Assembly (NCBI GenBank): GCA_964542765.1
Contig: CAZIVO010000032.1
Coordinates: 1 to 31,488, forward strand
Length of the DNA: 31,488 bases
Source of the DNA: CAZIVO01 sp964542765
GTDB lineage: Bacteria; Planctomycetota; UBA1135; UBA2386
Reading direction: 5' to 3'
Shown piece by piece: positions 15,486 through 24,820 of this stretch (position 1 is the first letter of the stretch; the number at the start of each line of letters is the position of its first letter). The notes below the pieces were generated by a model, which did no database searches, was not told the origin of the DNA, and worked only from the letters and a program-made list of their open reading frames with translations. A program made the position numbers and the translations under genes.

Positions 15486-17414
15486 ATGACAAATATAACC
15501 TCCGGCGAAATTCCCGTGGAGGAGTCCCCGGCGAAGGATGAGGTGGCGAGCCCGCGTCGCGGAACCTGGGGATTCCTCGCGGTGATCCTTCTCGTCGGTC
15601 TGCTGGCGGGGCACTTCTACTGGCATCTGGGTTATATCGAGCATGGCCACGCCAGCCCCGATGCGGATGGTTACTACGCGCAGGGCCGGATGATCGCCAC
15701 TCAGGCCAAGACCGGCTTCACGCCCGAATCCCCGCTGCAGCACATTGGCGTGCACTGGCTGGAGACGGAGAAGGGTCGTTACTACAGCCGCTATCCCGCC
15801 GGCTTGCCGACGTTGCTCGCCGCCGCTTGGTGGGCCGGAGGGCCGGATGCTCCCTTCTACCTGGACTCCGTGCTGGCGACCTTGACCTTGCTGTTCTTGT
15901 TCCTGTTATGCCGTCCCTGGGTGGGCAGCTGGCTCGCGCTGATGGCTGCCCTGGTATACGCGGCACATCCCCATGCCAATGTTCACGCTCACCTTGCCTT
16001 TGCACACACCTCGGCGACCTTCTTTTTGGTGGCCGGCCTCTGGCTTCTCGATGCCTGGGCACGCTCGCCTGCGGGGTGGAAGATATTGGGTGCGGGGTTC
16101 CTGCTCGGCGTGGTTCCGACCATCCGTTACGCGGAGGCCGTGGCTGTACTGGGGATCGGTGTGTTTTTGGTATGGAACGTCTTGCGTGACCGCTCTCGCC
16201 TCAAGGATCTCTTTCTTGCCGGGGTAGGTGCTGCCATTCCGATTGGCGCATTGCTGGCGCACAACATGCTGGCCTTCGGGTCACCCATGAAGACCGGTTA
16301 TGCCCTGACCAACGAACAGACGAGTTTCAGCTGGGATTGGTTCCAGCAGCACTTTGCCGTAAACGTTGATTCTCTGATGACCGGCGGGGCGGGGCTGTTC
16401 TTCGCGCTGGGCCTTGTCGGTCTCGTCGGCATGATCTGCAAGCGTGACAGCCGACCGCTGGGAATCTGTCTGTTGCTCGTGATTGTGGCGGTCACCGGGG
16501 TTTACACGGCGTACTACTTCGGGATGGGTTCTCTGCGGTTCTTCTTGCCGACCTTGCCGCTCTACCTGCTCCCGGCGATGTGGGTGTTCAGCATGATCAG
16601 GCCGCGGGGGATTGCTGCTGCCGGCGTGATCGTTCTGACGGCGCTCCATCTCGGTGGCGGGATCGTGGAGTCCCGTGACAGGATGGCCAGTCACGCCGAC
16701 AGGACCTTCGCCGCTGCCGAATCGGCGAAGAAGGTGGAAGAACTCGTGCCCGCCGGCAGCGTGGTGATCGCTGACCGCAGGATGAATGAAATGCTCCACT
16801 ACCTGGGCCGCTGGAAACTTGCCCAGATCGATGTGGCCCGGGGAGCCGACCGTGGCGGCCGGGGCCTCGGTGGTCGCACCAACCGTTTTGGAAGTGGTGA
16901 GGATGCGCCGAACCCGAGGCAGGTAGGCAAGGCCGATCAACTGCGCGCGAAGTACCGCGATATGGCTGATGACGAGCGGTATATCGAAGTGCTTGCTGAT
17001 CTTCATGATTGGGCAGGCGAGGCGAATGACACCTACTGGATCGGTAGTGAAAGAGGAGTTGCCGACTTCACCGAACGCACTTATGGCGCCGCGCAGTTCG
17101 AGAAGGTGGGCGAGTTCGAGGTCACACCTCGGCCATCGCCTGATGAGGATGGCGCAGCCGAGGGAGAGCGATCCGATAGCACCAAGCCCGGAGCCACAGG
17201 CGTGGGCGCTCCAAGCGCGCGCCCGGCGACCTCCGAGATCCCGGGCCCGAAGCCTGAAGAAGCGGGTGCGCTGCGCCAGGATCCTCGAAATTTTGGCAAG
17301 GGCTCGCCGGGAGGCTTCAGCGGCAGTGGTTTCGGTGGCCGCCGCGGGCGCGCTGGCGGCTTTTCCAGGGCGGTTATCTCGCGCAAATTAGAAGTCTATC
17401 GCCTGGTGAAGTGA
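15486..17414 (+). CDS. GT39/PMT-like membrane glycosyltransferase (ArnT/PMT superfamily)
   Basis: This 642-residue polytopic membrane protein has a first TM helix at about residues 27-45. Then comes a long extracytoplasmic loop starting SPDADGYYAQGRMIA; Asp59/Asp61 occupy the place of the catalytic acidic residue of the PMT/ArnT family. YYSRYPAGLPTLLAAAWW matches the conserved loop after it. About 9-10 further TM helices follow to residue ~415. Such enzymes move a sugar from a polyprenyl phosphate to a protein, lipid or glycan on the outer face of the membrane. The C-terminal soluble part (about 420-642) includes PAGSVVIADRRMNEMLHYL and a Gly/Arg/Pro-rich, probably disordered stretch (about 535-632) before a short ordered end, which is unusual. 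ATG 15486 was chosen for GAGGA at 15476-15480; the frame is open to 15426. Confidence 0.72.
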   Translation: MTNITSGEIPVEESPAKDEVASPRRGTWGFLAVILLVGLLAGHFYWHLGYIEHGHASPDADGYYAQGRMIATQAKTGFTPESPLQHIGVHWLETEKGRYYSRYPAGLPTLLAAAWWAGGPDAPFYLDSVLATLTLLFLFLLCRPWVGSWLALMAALVYAAHPHANVHAHLAFAHTSATFFLVAGLWLLDAWARSPAGWKILGAGFLLGVVPTIRYAEAVAVLGIGVFLVWNVLRDRSRLKDLFLAGVGAAIPIGALLAHNMLAFGSPMKTGYALTNEQTSFSWDWFQQHFAVNVDSLMTGGAGLFFALGLVGLVGMICKRDSRPLGICLLLVIVAVTGVYTAYYFGMGSLRFFLPTLPLYLLPAMWVFSMIRPRGIAAAGVIVLTALHLGGGIVESRDRMASHADRTFAAAESAKKVEELVPAGSVVIADRRMNEMLHYLGRWKLAQIDVARGADRGGRGLGGRTNRFGSGEDAPNPRQVGKADQLRAKYRDMADDERYIEVLADLHDWAGEANDTYWIGSERGVADFTERTYGAAQFEKVGEFEVTPRPSPDEDGAAEGERSDSTKPGATGVGAPSARPATSEIPGPKPEEAGALRQDPRNFGKGSPGGFSGSGFGGRRGRAGGFSRAVISRKLEVYRLVK

Positions 17415-17565
17415 TTCCGGCTGTGGCCTGACTTTGTACCGTCAGCGTCAATCTTGCTGGAAGTCATGACCCTTGCCTGTCGGGCACTGGTCCTTCGAAT
17501 AGCCTGTGGTACTCTGTCCGAGTCGCAAGTTCTTGCCCCTGTCCATCCGTCGGGGGGCATGGCCC

Positions 17566-20500
17566 ATGCCATCACACAGCACATCTTTTTGGTCACTTCT
17601 GGCGGTCATCGCCTTCGCGGGGCCGTGCATCACGGCTCAAGATGACCAGCTGGCGAGGGACGCCCGCTCGATTTTCTCGTCGGAATGTTTCCAGTGTCAC
17701 GGCCCCGATGAGGAGCATCGCAAGGCCGGTCTGCGATTCGATCTGCGTGAGGCTGCGTTTGGTGCCTTGAAGGACGGCGGTTTCGCGATCGTGCCTGGCA
17801 AGGTGGACCAGAGCGAGCTGGTCCGACGGATCACCAGTTCGGACCCGAAGGTGCAGATGCCGCCGCCGGATTCGGGCCGCAAGCTGGATGCCGAGCAGCG
17901 GCAGACCCTCGTCGACTGGATCGATCAGGGTGCGCCATGGAGTGAACACTGGGCTTTTTCGCCTCCTATCCGGCCGGCAGTGCCGAGCGTGATGGCTTCG
18001 GATCGTGCCCACAACGACATCGACGGTTTCGTCTTGGCTCGACTTCGCAGGGAAGGGCTTTCCGCTTCTCCGGAGGCCGACAAGCTCACGCTCATTCGAA
18101 GGGTTACCCTCGATCTCACTGGCTTGCCGCCGACACTCGAGGAGATCGACGCCTTCGTCAGCGATGATGCGCCCGGATCCTATGAGAGACTTGTGGATCG
18201 CTTGCTTGCCTGCGATCGATACGGTGAGCACATGTCGCGCTTCTGGCTCGATGCCGCGCGCTACGGGGATACGCACGGCTTGCATCTCGACAACTATCGG
18301 GAGATGTGGCCATACCGCGACTGGGTCATCGGGGCGTTCAACCAGAACATGCCCTTCGATCAGTTCACGATCGAACAGATTGCCGGCGACCTTCTGCCCA
18401 ACGCCACCCTCGAGAACCAGATTGCTTCGGGCTTCAACCGTTGCCATGTCACCACCAACGAGGGTGGCTCCATCAACGAGGAGGTTTATGTCCGCAATGT
18501 CGTCGATCGCGTCAGTACCACTGGCACGGTCTTCATGGGTTTGACGGTGGGTTGCGCCGTGTGCCACGACCACAAGTTCGATCCGATCACGCAGGCCGAG
18601 TTCTATCAGCTGTTCGCGTTTTTCAACAATCTCGATGGCAAGGCGATGGACGGCAACAACAAGGTGCACGCACCCGTCGTCAAGGTCCCGACCGAAGAGC
18701 ACAACTCGAGGATGAGCGAACTTTCGGATGCGGTGGGGGAGATCAACACCCGCATCACTGCCGAACTCGCGAGCGTCCAGTACAAGGAGCCGCCGCCGGA
18801 ACTGGTGGCGGCTGCCGGTCGCGAGCGCCGGACGATTGTGTGGGTGGATGATGAGTTTCCCCAAGGGGCCAAGGCCGAAGGTGATGGCCTTGTCTGGGGC
18901 ACGGCGCCAGCACATCCGGTCCACTCTGGCAAGCGCTCGATGAAGCGAAGCAGCAAGGGCAACCAGCAGCATTATTTCCGGAATGCCGCGACCAAGCTGC
19001 GCATCGGCAGTGGTGATCGACTCTTCGCATGGGTGTATCTGGATCCGAAACAGCCGCCTCGCGAGATCATGCTGCAGTTCAATAGCGATGGTGACGCGGG
19101 ATGGGGCCATCGAGCCCTTTGGGGCGAGGATCTGATCAAGTACGGCAAGCCGGGCACCACCGAGCACGTTCGTATGGGTCCGTTGCCGGCGACCGGGAAG
19201 TGGATTCGGCTGGCAGTTGACGTTGCTCGCATCGGTCTGCGGCCGGGCATGGTCGTGCACGGCGTGGCTTTCACGCAGTTCGACGGCACGGCCTACTGGG
19301 ACACGGTTGGCATCGAGTCGACCTTGCCTCAAGAGCCCCAGGACTTCGTTTGGATCGACGATGATGTCCCCAGCGCGGCGGTCTTGGGCGGANNNNNNNN
19401 NNGGCAGGACATGGCAATGGGGTGGTGGCGAGGGGCACCCGGTGCATAGCGGACTCCGCAGCCTCAAGCGCAAGGGCGGAGGCGGCCTCAACCAGGACTA
19501 TTTCACGGGTGCGCGGCCGCTGAAGCTGCAGCGGGGTGACCGGCTCTTTGCGCATGTCTGGCTGGATCCGAAGGACCCTCCGCTTTCGGTGCAACTTCAG
19601 TTCAACAATGGCAAGTGGGAACATCGCGCGCGCTGGGGCGCGCCGGCGCATGGCGCGGGACGCAAGGGCGGCGCTGATCATGCAGCTGGCCCCTTGCCCG
19701 CGAAGGGCCGCTGGGTCAGGCTCGAGGTCGACCTGGACAAGGTCGCCTTGAAGCCGGGCGACCAACTCAATGGGTGGGCCTTCACACAGGTTGGTGGGAC
19801 CGTCTACTGGGATCGGGCGGGCGTGAAGACCTGGGGGATTCCTGACGACCGGCACCTCCAATCGCAGCTGGCCTGGGAGCAGCGTTCGAAGGGAGATGGG
19901 GCCCTGCCAAAGACGGTGAGGGCAGCCCTGGGCGTCGATGCGAAGAAGAGATCGAAGAAGCAGATCATCGCCTTGAGGAATCACTACCTCCGCCATGTCT
20001 ACGGCGGTACACGCCAGGCTTTCGACCCGCTCGAAGCCGAATTGGCGGCCGCCAAGAAGAAGGTCACTGATTTCGAGAAGGCGACGCCGACGACGCTGGT
20101 CATGAAGGAACTGGCGAAGCCTCGACCGGCTTATCTCCTCAAGCGCGGCCAATACGATGCTCGCGGCCCCCAGGTCGAGCGCCTGACCCCGGCCTTCCTG
20201 CCACCGATGGCCGACGGCTTGCCGCGCGATCGGATGGGGCTGGCCAAGTGGCTTTTGGATCCGGCACACCCCTTGACCGCCAGGGTCACTGTCAATCGTT
20301 ACTGGCAACAACTGTTCGGAGTCGGACTCGTCAAGACCAGTGAGGATTTTGGCAATCAGGGGGAGCTCCCCAGTCATCCTCTACTCCTGGACTGGCTGGC
20401 GACCCAATTCATTGCCGATGGCTGGGATGTCAAGATGACCATCAAGCGGATGGTCATGTCGTCGGCCTATCGCCAATCGTCGCGGGTAGAAGCTTCTCTC

Positions 20501-21181
20501 GCCGCCCGCGACCCCGAAAACCGCCTCCTCGCGCGCGGGCCGCGTTTTCGGCTCGATGCCGAGATGCTGCGCGATCAGGCCCTGGCATTGAGCGGTCTTT
20601 TGGTGCGCAAGATCGGTGGGCCAGGGGTCAAGCCTCCGCAGCCCGATGGCCTCTGGTTCGCCGTCGGATACTCGGGTTCCAATACGGTGCGGTTCAAGCC
20701 CGACAAGGGGTCCGAAAAAGTCCACCGGCGCAGCTTGTATACCTTCTGGAAGCGCACGGCGCCGCCGCCGCAGATGAGCACGATGGATGCGCCCAGTCGC
20801 GAGGTCTGTAGCGTTCGCCGCGAACGGACCAACACGCCGCTGCAGGCGCTCTTGATGATGAATGACCCGCAGTACGTCGAGGCCGCTCGCCATTTCGCGC
20901 AGCGTGTCTTGAGAGAAGGCGGGACCAGTGCGCGAGATCGCTTGATCTGGTCGTTCCGTCTGGCCACCGGGCATCCGCCCTCAGCCGAAGACCTCGCCGA
21001 CCTCGAGCAATTCTTGTCGGAACAGCTTGCGGTTTACAGGGGAGATCTGAAGTCCGCGCAAGCGCTGATTGCGATCGGAGAGTTGAAGGCGGAACCGTCT
21101 CTTGACATCGCGGAGCTGGCGGCGTGGACGATGGTGGCGAATCTGTTGTTGAATCTCGACGAGGTCGTCACGAAAGGTTGA
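17566..21181 (+). CDS. Planctomycete cytochrome protein PSCyt1-DUF1549-DUF1553, interrupted by an assembly gap
   Basis: This is one gene read in two frames on either side of the N run at 19393-19402. After a signal peptide (LLAVIAFAGPCITAQ), PSCyt1 carries the heme motif CFQCH at C41 (17686-17700) with GPDEEHRKAGLRFD. DUF1549 (PSCyt2) spans roughly residues 140-390, with a second CxxCH motif, CAVCHDHKFDPI (18553-18567). Two tandem LamG-like inserts follow (18835-19320 and 19345-19833). DUF1553 (PSD1) fills the C-terminus, with RVTVNRYWQQLFG, DFGNQGELPSHPLLLDWLA and RRERTNTPLQALLMMNDP. These proteins always accompany DUF1501 proteins in Planctomycetota; the role is unproven, but surface oxidation or sugar-polymer handling is often proposed. 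ATG 17566 fits the signal peptide. The stop overlaps an ATG by one base, and the DUF1501 gene follows. Length without the gap is about 1200 residues, longer than usual because of the insert. Confidence 0.88.
18835..19320 (+). repeat. Tandem domain duplication, copy 1 (LamG-like insert)
   Basis: Copy 1 of an about 162-residue protein-level repeat inside the DUF1549/DUF1553 gene. Landmarks are VWVDDEFP, HPVHSGKRSMKR, GDRLFAWVYLDP, LQFNSDG, GPLPATGKWIRLAVD and GVAFTQFDGTAYWDTVGI. The beta-strand pattern looks like a concanavalin/LamG sandwich. Each landmark recurs in order in copy 2 immediately downstream. Confidence 0.8.
19345..19833 (+). repeat. Tandem domain duplication, copy 2, containing the N gap
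   Basis: Copy 2 of the LamG-like insert: VWIDDDVP, HPVHSGLRSLKR, GDRLFAHVWLDP, LQFNNGKW, GPLPAKGRWVRLEVD and GWAFTQVGGTVYWDRAGV align one for one with copy 1. The assembly gap falls between VWIDDDVP and HPVHSG. Sequence differs from copy 1 at many positions, so the duplication is not recent. Confidence 0.8.
19393..19402. other. Assembly gap (10 N)
   Basis: Ten Ns interrupt the cytochrome gene. The coding frame enters after a complete codon at 19390-19392 and resumes with a complete codon at 19403-19405, so the true missing length should be a multiple of three and the 10 is a placeholder. Alignment with copy 1 suggests only a few residues, or none, are missing. Confidence 0.95.
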
Positions 21182-21186
21182 TGGTC

Positions 21187-22656
21187 ATGGATCCAATCAC
21201 CGAGCATGCATTGCTGCAGACCCGCCGCCACTTTTTTGGGCGTGCCGCATCGGGTCTCGGCGCTGCGGCCCTGGCGTCGGTGACGGGCGCGCGGGGAGCT
21301 GCCGCAGCATCGCTACCGGGAGTGAGCGCGGCAGGAATGGGCGCGCCTCATTTCGCACCACGCGCCAAGCGTGCGATCTGGTTGTTCATGGCCGGAGCGC
21401 CATCCCAACTCGACACCTTCGACTACAAACCCAAGATGAAAGAGTGGTTCGACAAGGATCTTCCCGAGTCGATCCGCAAGGGGCAGCGTCTGACGACCAT
21501 GACCTCGAAGCAGGCTCGGTTTCCGATCGCACCCTCGATCTTCGATTTCAAAAAGCACGACAATGGTGGTGACGGAGCCTGGGTCAGCGAACTTCTCCCG
21601 CACACGGCATCGATGGTCAAGGATCTGGCCATCGTCAAATCCTTGTATACCGAGGCGATCAACCACGATCCGGCGATCACCTATATCTGCACGGGACGGG
21701 AGCTCCCCGGCTGGCCGAGCCTGGGGTCATGGCTCAGCTACGGGCTCGGATCGGAGTGCGACAACCTCCCCTCCTTCGTGGTGATGACCCCGAGATGGAC
21801 CGGCCGCAAGCAGGCTCAGGCTCTCTACAACCGTCTTTGGGGCAGTGGCGTCTTGGCGAGCGAGCACCAGGGCGTTGCCTTGCGAGCCAAGGGTGATCCG
21901 GTTTTGTTCTTGAGCAATCCCCAGGGTGTCGACGCCAAGACCCGCCGCCGGATGCTGGATGCGCTCAAGAAGATGAATGAGCGGCAGTATGTGTCACAAG
22001 GAGATCCGGAGACGCAGGCTCGGATCTCGCAGTATGAGATGGCCTTCCGCATGCAGAGTTCCGTGCCGGATTTGGCGGACCTTGGTAATGAGCCTGATCA
22101 TATTCTCGACATGTACGGGCCCGATGTGAAGAAGCCCGGGACCTTCGCCGCGAGTTGCCTGCTGGCGCGGCGTATGGCGGAGCGCGGCGTGCGTTTCGTG
22201 CAGGTTTTCCATCGTGGCTGGGATCAGCATGGCGGTTTGCCAAAAGATCTGGCCAACCAGTGCCGTGATATCGATCAACCGGTGACGGCGCTGATCCAGG
22301 ACCTGAAACAGCGCGGTATGCTCGATGATACGCTGGTGATCTGGGGCGGCGAATTCGGCCGCACGATCTATTGCCAGGGCAAGCTGACACCGACCAACTA
22401 TGGCCGCGATCACCATCCCCGCTGCTTCACATCCTGGCTGGCGGGCGGTGGTATCAAGCCGGGTGTCGTCCATGGCGAGACGGATGACTTCAGCTACAAC
22501 ATCGCCAAGGATCCGGTGCACATCAGCGACCTGAACGCGACGATCCTCCACTGCCTGGGCATCGATAACGAGCGACTGTCGACCAAGCACCAAGGACTCG
22601 ATGTGCGCTTGACCGGTGTCCTCCCGGCCAAGGTGGTGCCGGAGATTCTCGCCTAG
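21187..22656 (+). CDS. DUF1501 protein with twin-arginine signal
   Basis: This 489-residue DUF1501 protein is the usual partner of PSCyt1/DUF1549/DUF1553 proteins and is related in fold to alkaline phosphatase/sulfatase-like hydrolases. The N-terminus QTRRHFFGRAASGLGAAALA is a twin-arginine signal (R13 R14), implying folded export, perhaps with a metal bound. FMAGAPSQLDTFDYKPKM, WDQHGGLPKDLANQCRDID (about residue 345) and VIWGGEFGRT (about 386) are conserved family blocks with probable metal ligands. The start was set at ATG 21187 because AAAGG at 21173-21177 is 9 bases away; ATG 21181 overlaps the preceding stop by one base and is an alternative. The two genes are translationally coupled. 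The substrate is unknown. Confidence 0.9.
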   Translation: MDPITEHALLQTRRHFFGRAASGLGAAALASVTGARGAAAASLPGVSAAGMGAPHFAPRAKRAIWLFMAGAPSQLDTFDYKPKMKEWFDKDLPESIRKGQRLTTMTSKQARFPIAPSIFDFKKHDNGGDGAWVSELLPHTASMVKDLAIVKSLYTEAINHDPAITYICTGRELPGWPSLGSWLSYGLGSECDNLPSFVVMTPRWTGRKQAQALYNRLWGSGVLASEHQGVALRAKGDPVLFLSNPQGVDAKTRRRMLDALKKMNERQYVSQGDPETQARISQYEMAFRMQSSVPDLADLGNEPDHILDMYGPDVKKPGTFAASCLLARRMAERGVRFVQVFHRGWDQHGGLPKDLANQCRDIDQPVTALIQDLKQRGMLDDTLVIWGGEFGRTIYCQGKLTPTNYGRDHHPRCFTSWLAGGGIKPGVVHGETDDFSYNIAKDPVHISDLNATILHCLGIDNERLSTKHQGLDVRLTGVLPAKVVPEILA

Positions 22657-22667
22657 CCTGTTGTCGA

Positions 22668-22699
22668 GAACGACTGCTGCTTCAGCAGTCGTTCACTTT
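22668..22699. terminator. Perfect 12-bp hairpin between convergent genes
   Basis: GAACGACTGCTG (22668-22679) and CAGCAGTCGTTC (22683-22694) pair perfectly around a 3-base loop, with ACTTTTG following on the plus strand. It starts 11 bases after the DUF1501 stop and overlaps the stop codon of the minus-strand gene by two bases. A bidirectional terminator is the simplest reading; the T-tract favours the plus strand. Confidence 0.7.
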
Positions 22700-23589
22700 T
22701 GTATGCCGTAGTGGTAATCGACACCGAAGCGTCCCTTGTCTTTGACCAGATCGAAGGCTTGCCACCACAAGGAGGCGCCGGCCAAGACGGGATTGTTCGG
22801 GATGGTGAACTTGATCGTGGCCTCGCCTTGGGCATCGAGTTGGCCCTGGGAGAACAGCAAAGCCGTCGCAGGGTCGAGGTAAAGGGTGCCCGCGAGAGCT
22901 CCGATGCGCAGGCCTGGGAAGACGCGCTTGACGGCGACGAAGGATGCGTAGATTCCCGGGCGACCGGCGACGTCGACGGTGACGGTGTTGCCCGGTTTGC
23001 GGGGACCCCTCATGCAAAAGGTTGGCCCGGTCGAGAAGCGGAGTTCGATGTTGTCAATCCGCACTCGCGGAGTACGCCCTTTGAGCGCGGCAAAGGCCCG
23101 CTCGAAGCCGACCTCGACCAGCAGCAGTCCCGATGTTTTGGTCTGGAACGAGGAGCAGAGGACATCGCGCAGTATCTGCTGGGATGGGACGTTGCCATAG
23201 TCGTGGCGGACGACCTCCGTCCCGGCCACCTTGATCCAGATGATGCCGCCCGAGGCATTCGCGCTGATGGTCTCGCAGGCGATGTCGGCGTAGATGGAGT
23301 AGCTCCGACCTGCAGCGAGGATCACCTTCTGAGAGAGGATGTAGGGTCCTTTCGGCCCGTTGATCAAATTGCCGGCATTGATGCCGAAGCAATCGTTGTC
23401 CCGGAAGCCGTTCACCGAGAACTTTTCGATAGCAGGTGAAGCGCCGATGCCTCCTGCCGTCCAACCGGTCAATCCCTTGGCGAAATCACCATTGCTGATC
23501 CAGTTCTTGTCTTGAGCGGCTGGCAGGGAGGCGAGGAGCAAACATGCGAAAGGAGCGAAAGCTTTGCGGGTGGGGAGGAGGTGGAACAT
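22693..23589 (-). CDS. Secreted CBM-like protein with shared C-terminal module
   Basis: This 298-residue exported protein has a signal peptide at about residues 1-25 (FACLLLASLPAAQ). Residues about 28-185 resemble a carbohydrate-binding jelly-roll of the CBM4/9/16 kind: ISNGDFAKGLTGWTA near the start, then YSIYADIACETISAN and RVRIDNIELRF as the closing strand, all typical positions in that fold. Residues about 195-298 form a second beta-rich module, with TLYLDPATALLF, GQLDAQGEATIKFTIPNNP and LAGASLWWQAFDL. This module resembles the C-termini of the chitinase and the M43 protease in this window. No catalytic motif is seen. It likely binds glycans outside the cell. It is divergent from the peroxidase operon. 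I do not recognise the protein as a named family. Confidence 0.65.
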   Translation of the reverse strand: MFHLLPTRKAFAPFACLLLASLPAAQDKNWISNGDFAKGLTGWTAGGIGASPAIEKFSVNGFRDNDCFGINAGNLINGPKGPYILSQKVILAAGRSYSIYADIACETISANASGGIIWIKVAGTEVVRHDYGNVPSQQILRDVLCSSFQTKTSGLLLVEVGFERAFAALKGRTPRVRIDNIELRFSTGPTFCMRGPRKPGNTVTVDVAGRPGIYASFVAVKRVFPGLRIGALAGTLYLDPATALLFSQGQLDAQGEATIKFTIPNNPVLAGASLWWQAFDLVKDKGRFGVDYHYGIQK

Positions 23590-23624
23590 TTGGCTCTTCT
23601 ATGATGAGTGGGGGCGACGCCGAC

Positions 23625-23630
23625 AGTATA
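23625..23630 (-). promoter_or_regulatory. Possible -10 element for the CBM-like gene
   Basis: The minus strand reads TATACT here, 35 bases before ATG 23589, a good distance for a -10 box. No matching -35 hexamer is visible; the -35 zone falls in the G-rich tract at 23649-23678. Weak support. Confidence 0.25.
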
Positions 23631-23648
23631 CGAGTTACAGTCTGCCTC

Positions 23649-23678
23649 GGGGAGGTGGAGGGGGTGATGGAGGGGGGG
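23649..23678 (+). other. G-run tract, possible G-quadruplex
   Basis: G-runs of 4, 5 and 7 are separated by two 7-base spacers, and the last run can split into two GGG tracts, which meets the usual G3+N1-7 quadruplex rule. The tract sits in the middle of the 166-base divergent region between the CBM-like gene and the peroxidase operon. Whether it folds or regulates is unknown. Confidence 0.4.
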
Positions 23679-23755
23679 CGAACCATGAGTTTTGGCCAGA
23701 CCATTTCTTGCTCCGCGCCATCGGATAGAGTCGGCAGTCCCCTGATGATGGCCTG

Positions 23756-24820
23756 ATGCGACCCCACAAGCTTTCTTTTCTCCTGACCGCAACCGCTCTC
23801 GTCGCTGCTGTCGGAATGACCTGGACCGAGTCCTCGTCGGCGGCGGAGCGGGTCGAACTGGGGAAGCTCTTGTTTTTCGACCCGGTTCTTTCGGGATCAA
23901 ACGATCTGTCTTGTGCCCACTGTCATCACCCCGATCTCGGGTTTGCCGATGGTCGTGGGCGAGCCATGGGGCACGGCGGGATCGGCTTTGGTCCGGAGCG
24001 CCACGGTGGTGTTGTCTTGCGCCGCCACACGCCCAGTTTGTGGAGTGTGGGTGAGTCTCACAATCTCTTTTGGGATGGGAGAGCGCCGAATCTGGAGGCG
24101 CAAGCGCGAGAGGTGCTCGGGCATCCTCAGGAGATGGCATCCGATCCAGAGCAATTGATCTCCGAACTGGCGGCGATCGGTGAGTACAGGCATCGATTTG
24201 CCCGGTCCTTCCCCGGCGAGGAGGCCGTGTCGATGGAGAATCTCGTGGTCGCTCTGGCAAGCTTCGAGCGTAGCCTGAGGGCGGACGGCACTCCCTTCGA
24301 TCGTTACCTCGGGGGCGAGATCGAGGCGCTGAGTCCTTCGGCTCGCCGTGGCTGGAAGCTCTTTCTGTCGCCGATGACCCGCTGTTCGGAGTGTCATGTC
24401 CCTCCCGGTTTCCAGGTGCCGGAATTCAAGGTCACCGGCTTGCCCGATCAGCCTGGCGAGGCCTTCGACCCCGGGCGAGGTGCTCTGGTTGATCACCCGT
24501 TCTTTCGCGGCGCCTTCAAGGTGCCGGGCCTGCGCAACATCGCGTTGACGAGGCCTTACATGCATGATGGGTCACTTGCGACGCTCGAGGATGTTATCGA
24601 TTTTTACGCATCCGGGCGGGGCCGAGAGCGTCTGGCCGAAGGCCTGTTCGTCGATGATTTCATCCAACCCTTCGAGATCGGTGACGGTGATCGTGCGGAT
24701 CTCGTCAACTTCTTGGAGAGCCTGACCGACGAGTCGCGACGGCCTCGTATTCCTCATCGCGTTCCATCGGGCTTGCCGGTGGTCGCGCCCCTTACATGTT
24801 CCACGGATAGATTGCCTTGA
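23756..24820 (+). CDS. Diheme cytochrome c peroxidase (MauG/CcpA family)
   Basis: This 354-residue exported diheme protein has a signal peptide (FLLTATALVAAVGM, about residues 1-30). The N-terminal heme motif is CAHCH at C53, in the block SGSNDLSCAHCHHPDLGFAD. The second heme motif is CSECH at C210. RHTPSLWSVGESHNLFWDGRA and RPYMHDGSLATLEDVIDFY are the family's conserved blocks. The layout matches the MauG-like branch better than classic CcpA. Such enzymes reduce H2O2 or oxidise a protein partner through two c-type hemes in the periplasm. The gene is the first of a tightly coupled trio: its TGA overlaps the next ATG. The copper protein two genes later could be its electron partner. The last 25 residues (HRVPSGLPVVAPLTCSTDRLP) are outside the conserved domain. 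Confidence 0.9.
   Translation: MRPHKLSFLLTATALVAAVGMTWTESSSAAERVELGKLLFFDPVLSGSNDLSCAHCHHPDLGFADGRGRAMGHGGIGFGPERHGGVVLRRHTPSLWSVGESHNLFWDGRAPNLEAQAREVLGHPQEMASDPEQLISELAAIGEYRHRFARSFPGEEAVSMENLVVALASFERSLRADGTPFDRYLGGEIEALSPSARRGWKLFLSPMTRCSECHVPPGFQVPEFKVTGLPDQPGEAFDPGRGALVDHPFFRGAFKVPGLRNIALTRPYMHDGSLATLEDVIDFYASGRGRERLAEGLFVDDFIQPFEIGDGDRADLVNFLESLTDESRRPRIPHRVPSGLPVVAPLTCSTDRLP

Noticed and set aside
17593..19491. 632-residue minus-strand open frame opposite the cytochrome gene
   Set aside because: The plus strand has two heme motifs and conserved DUF1549 blocks; the minus frame has high Arg/His content and no recognisable domain, and the Ns extend it artificially.
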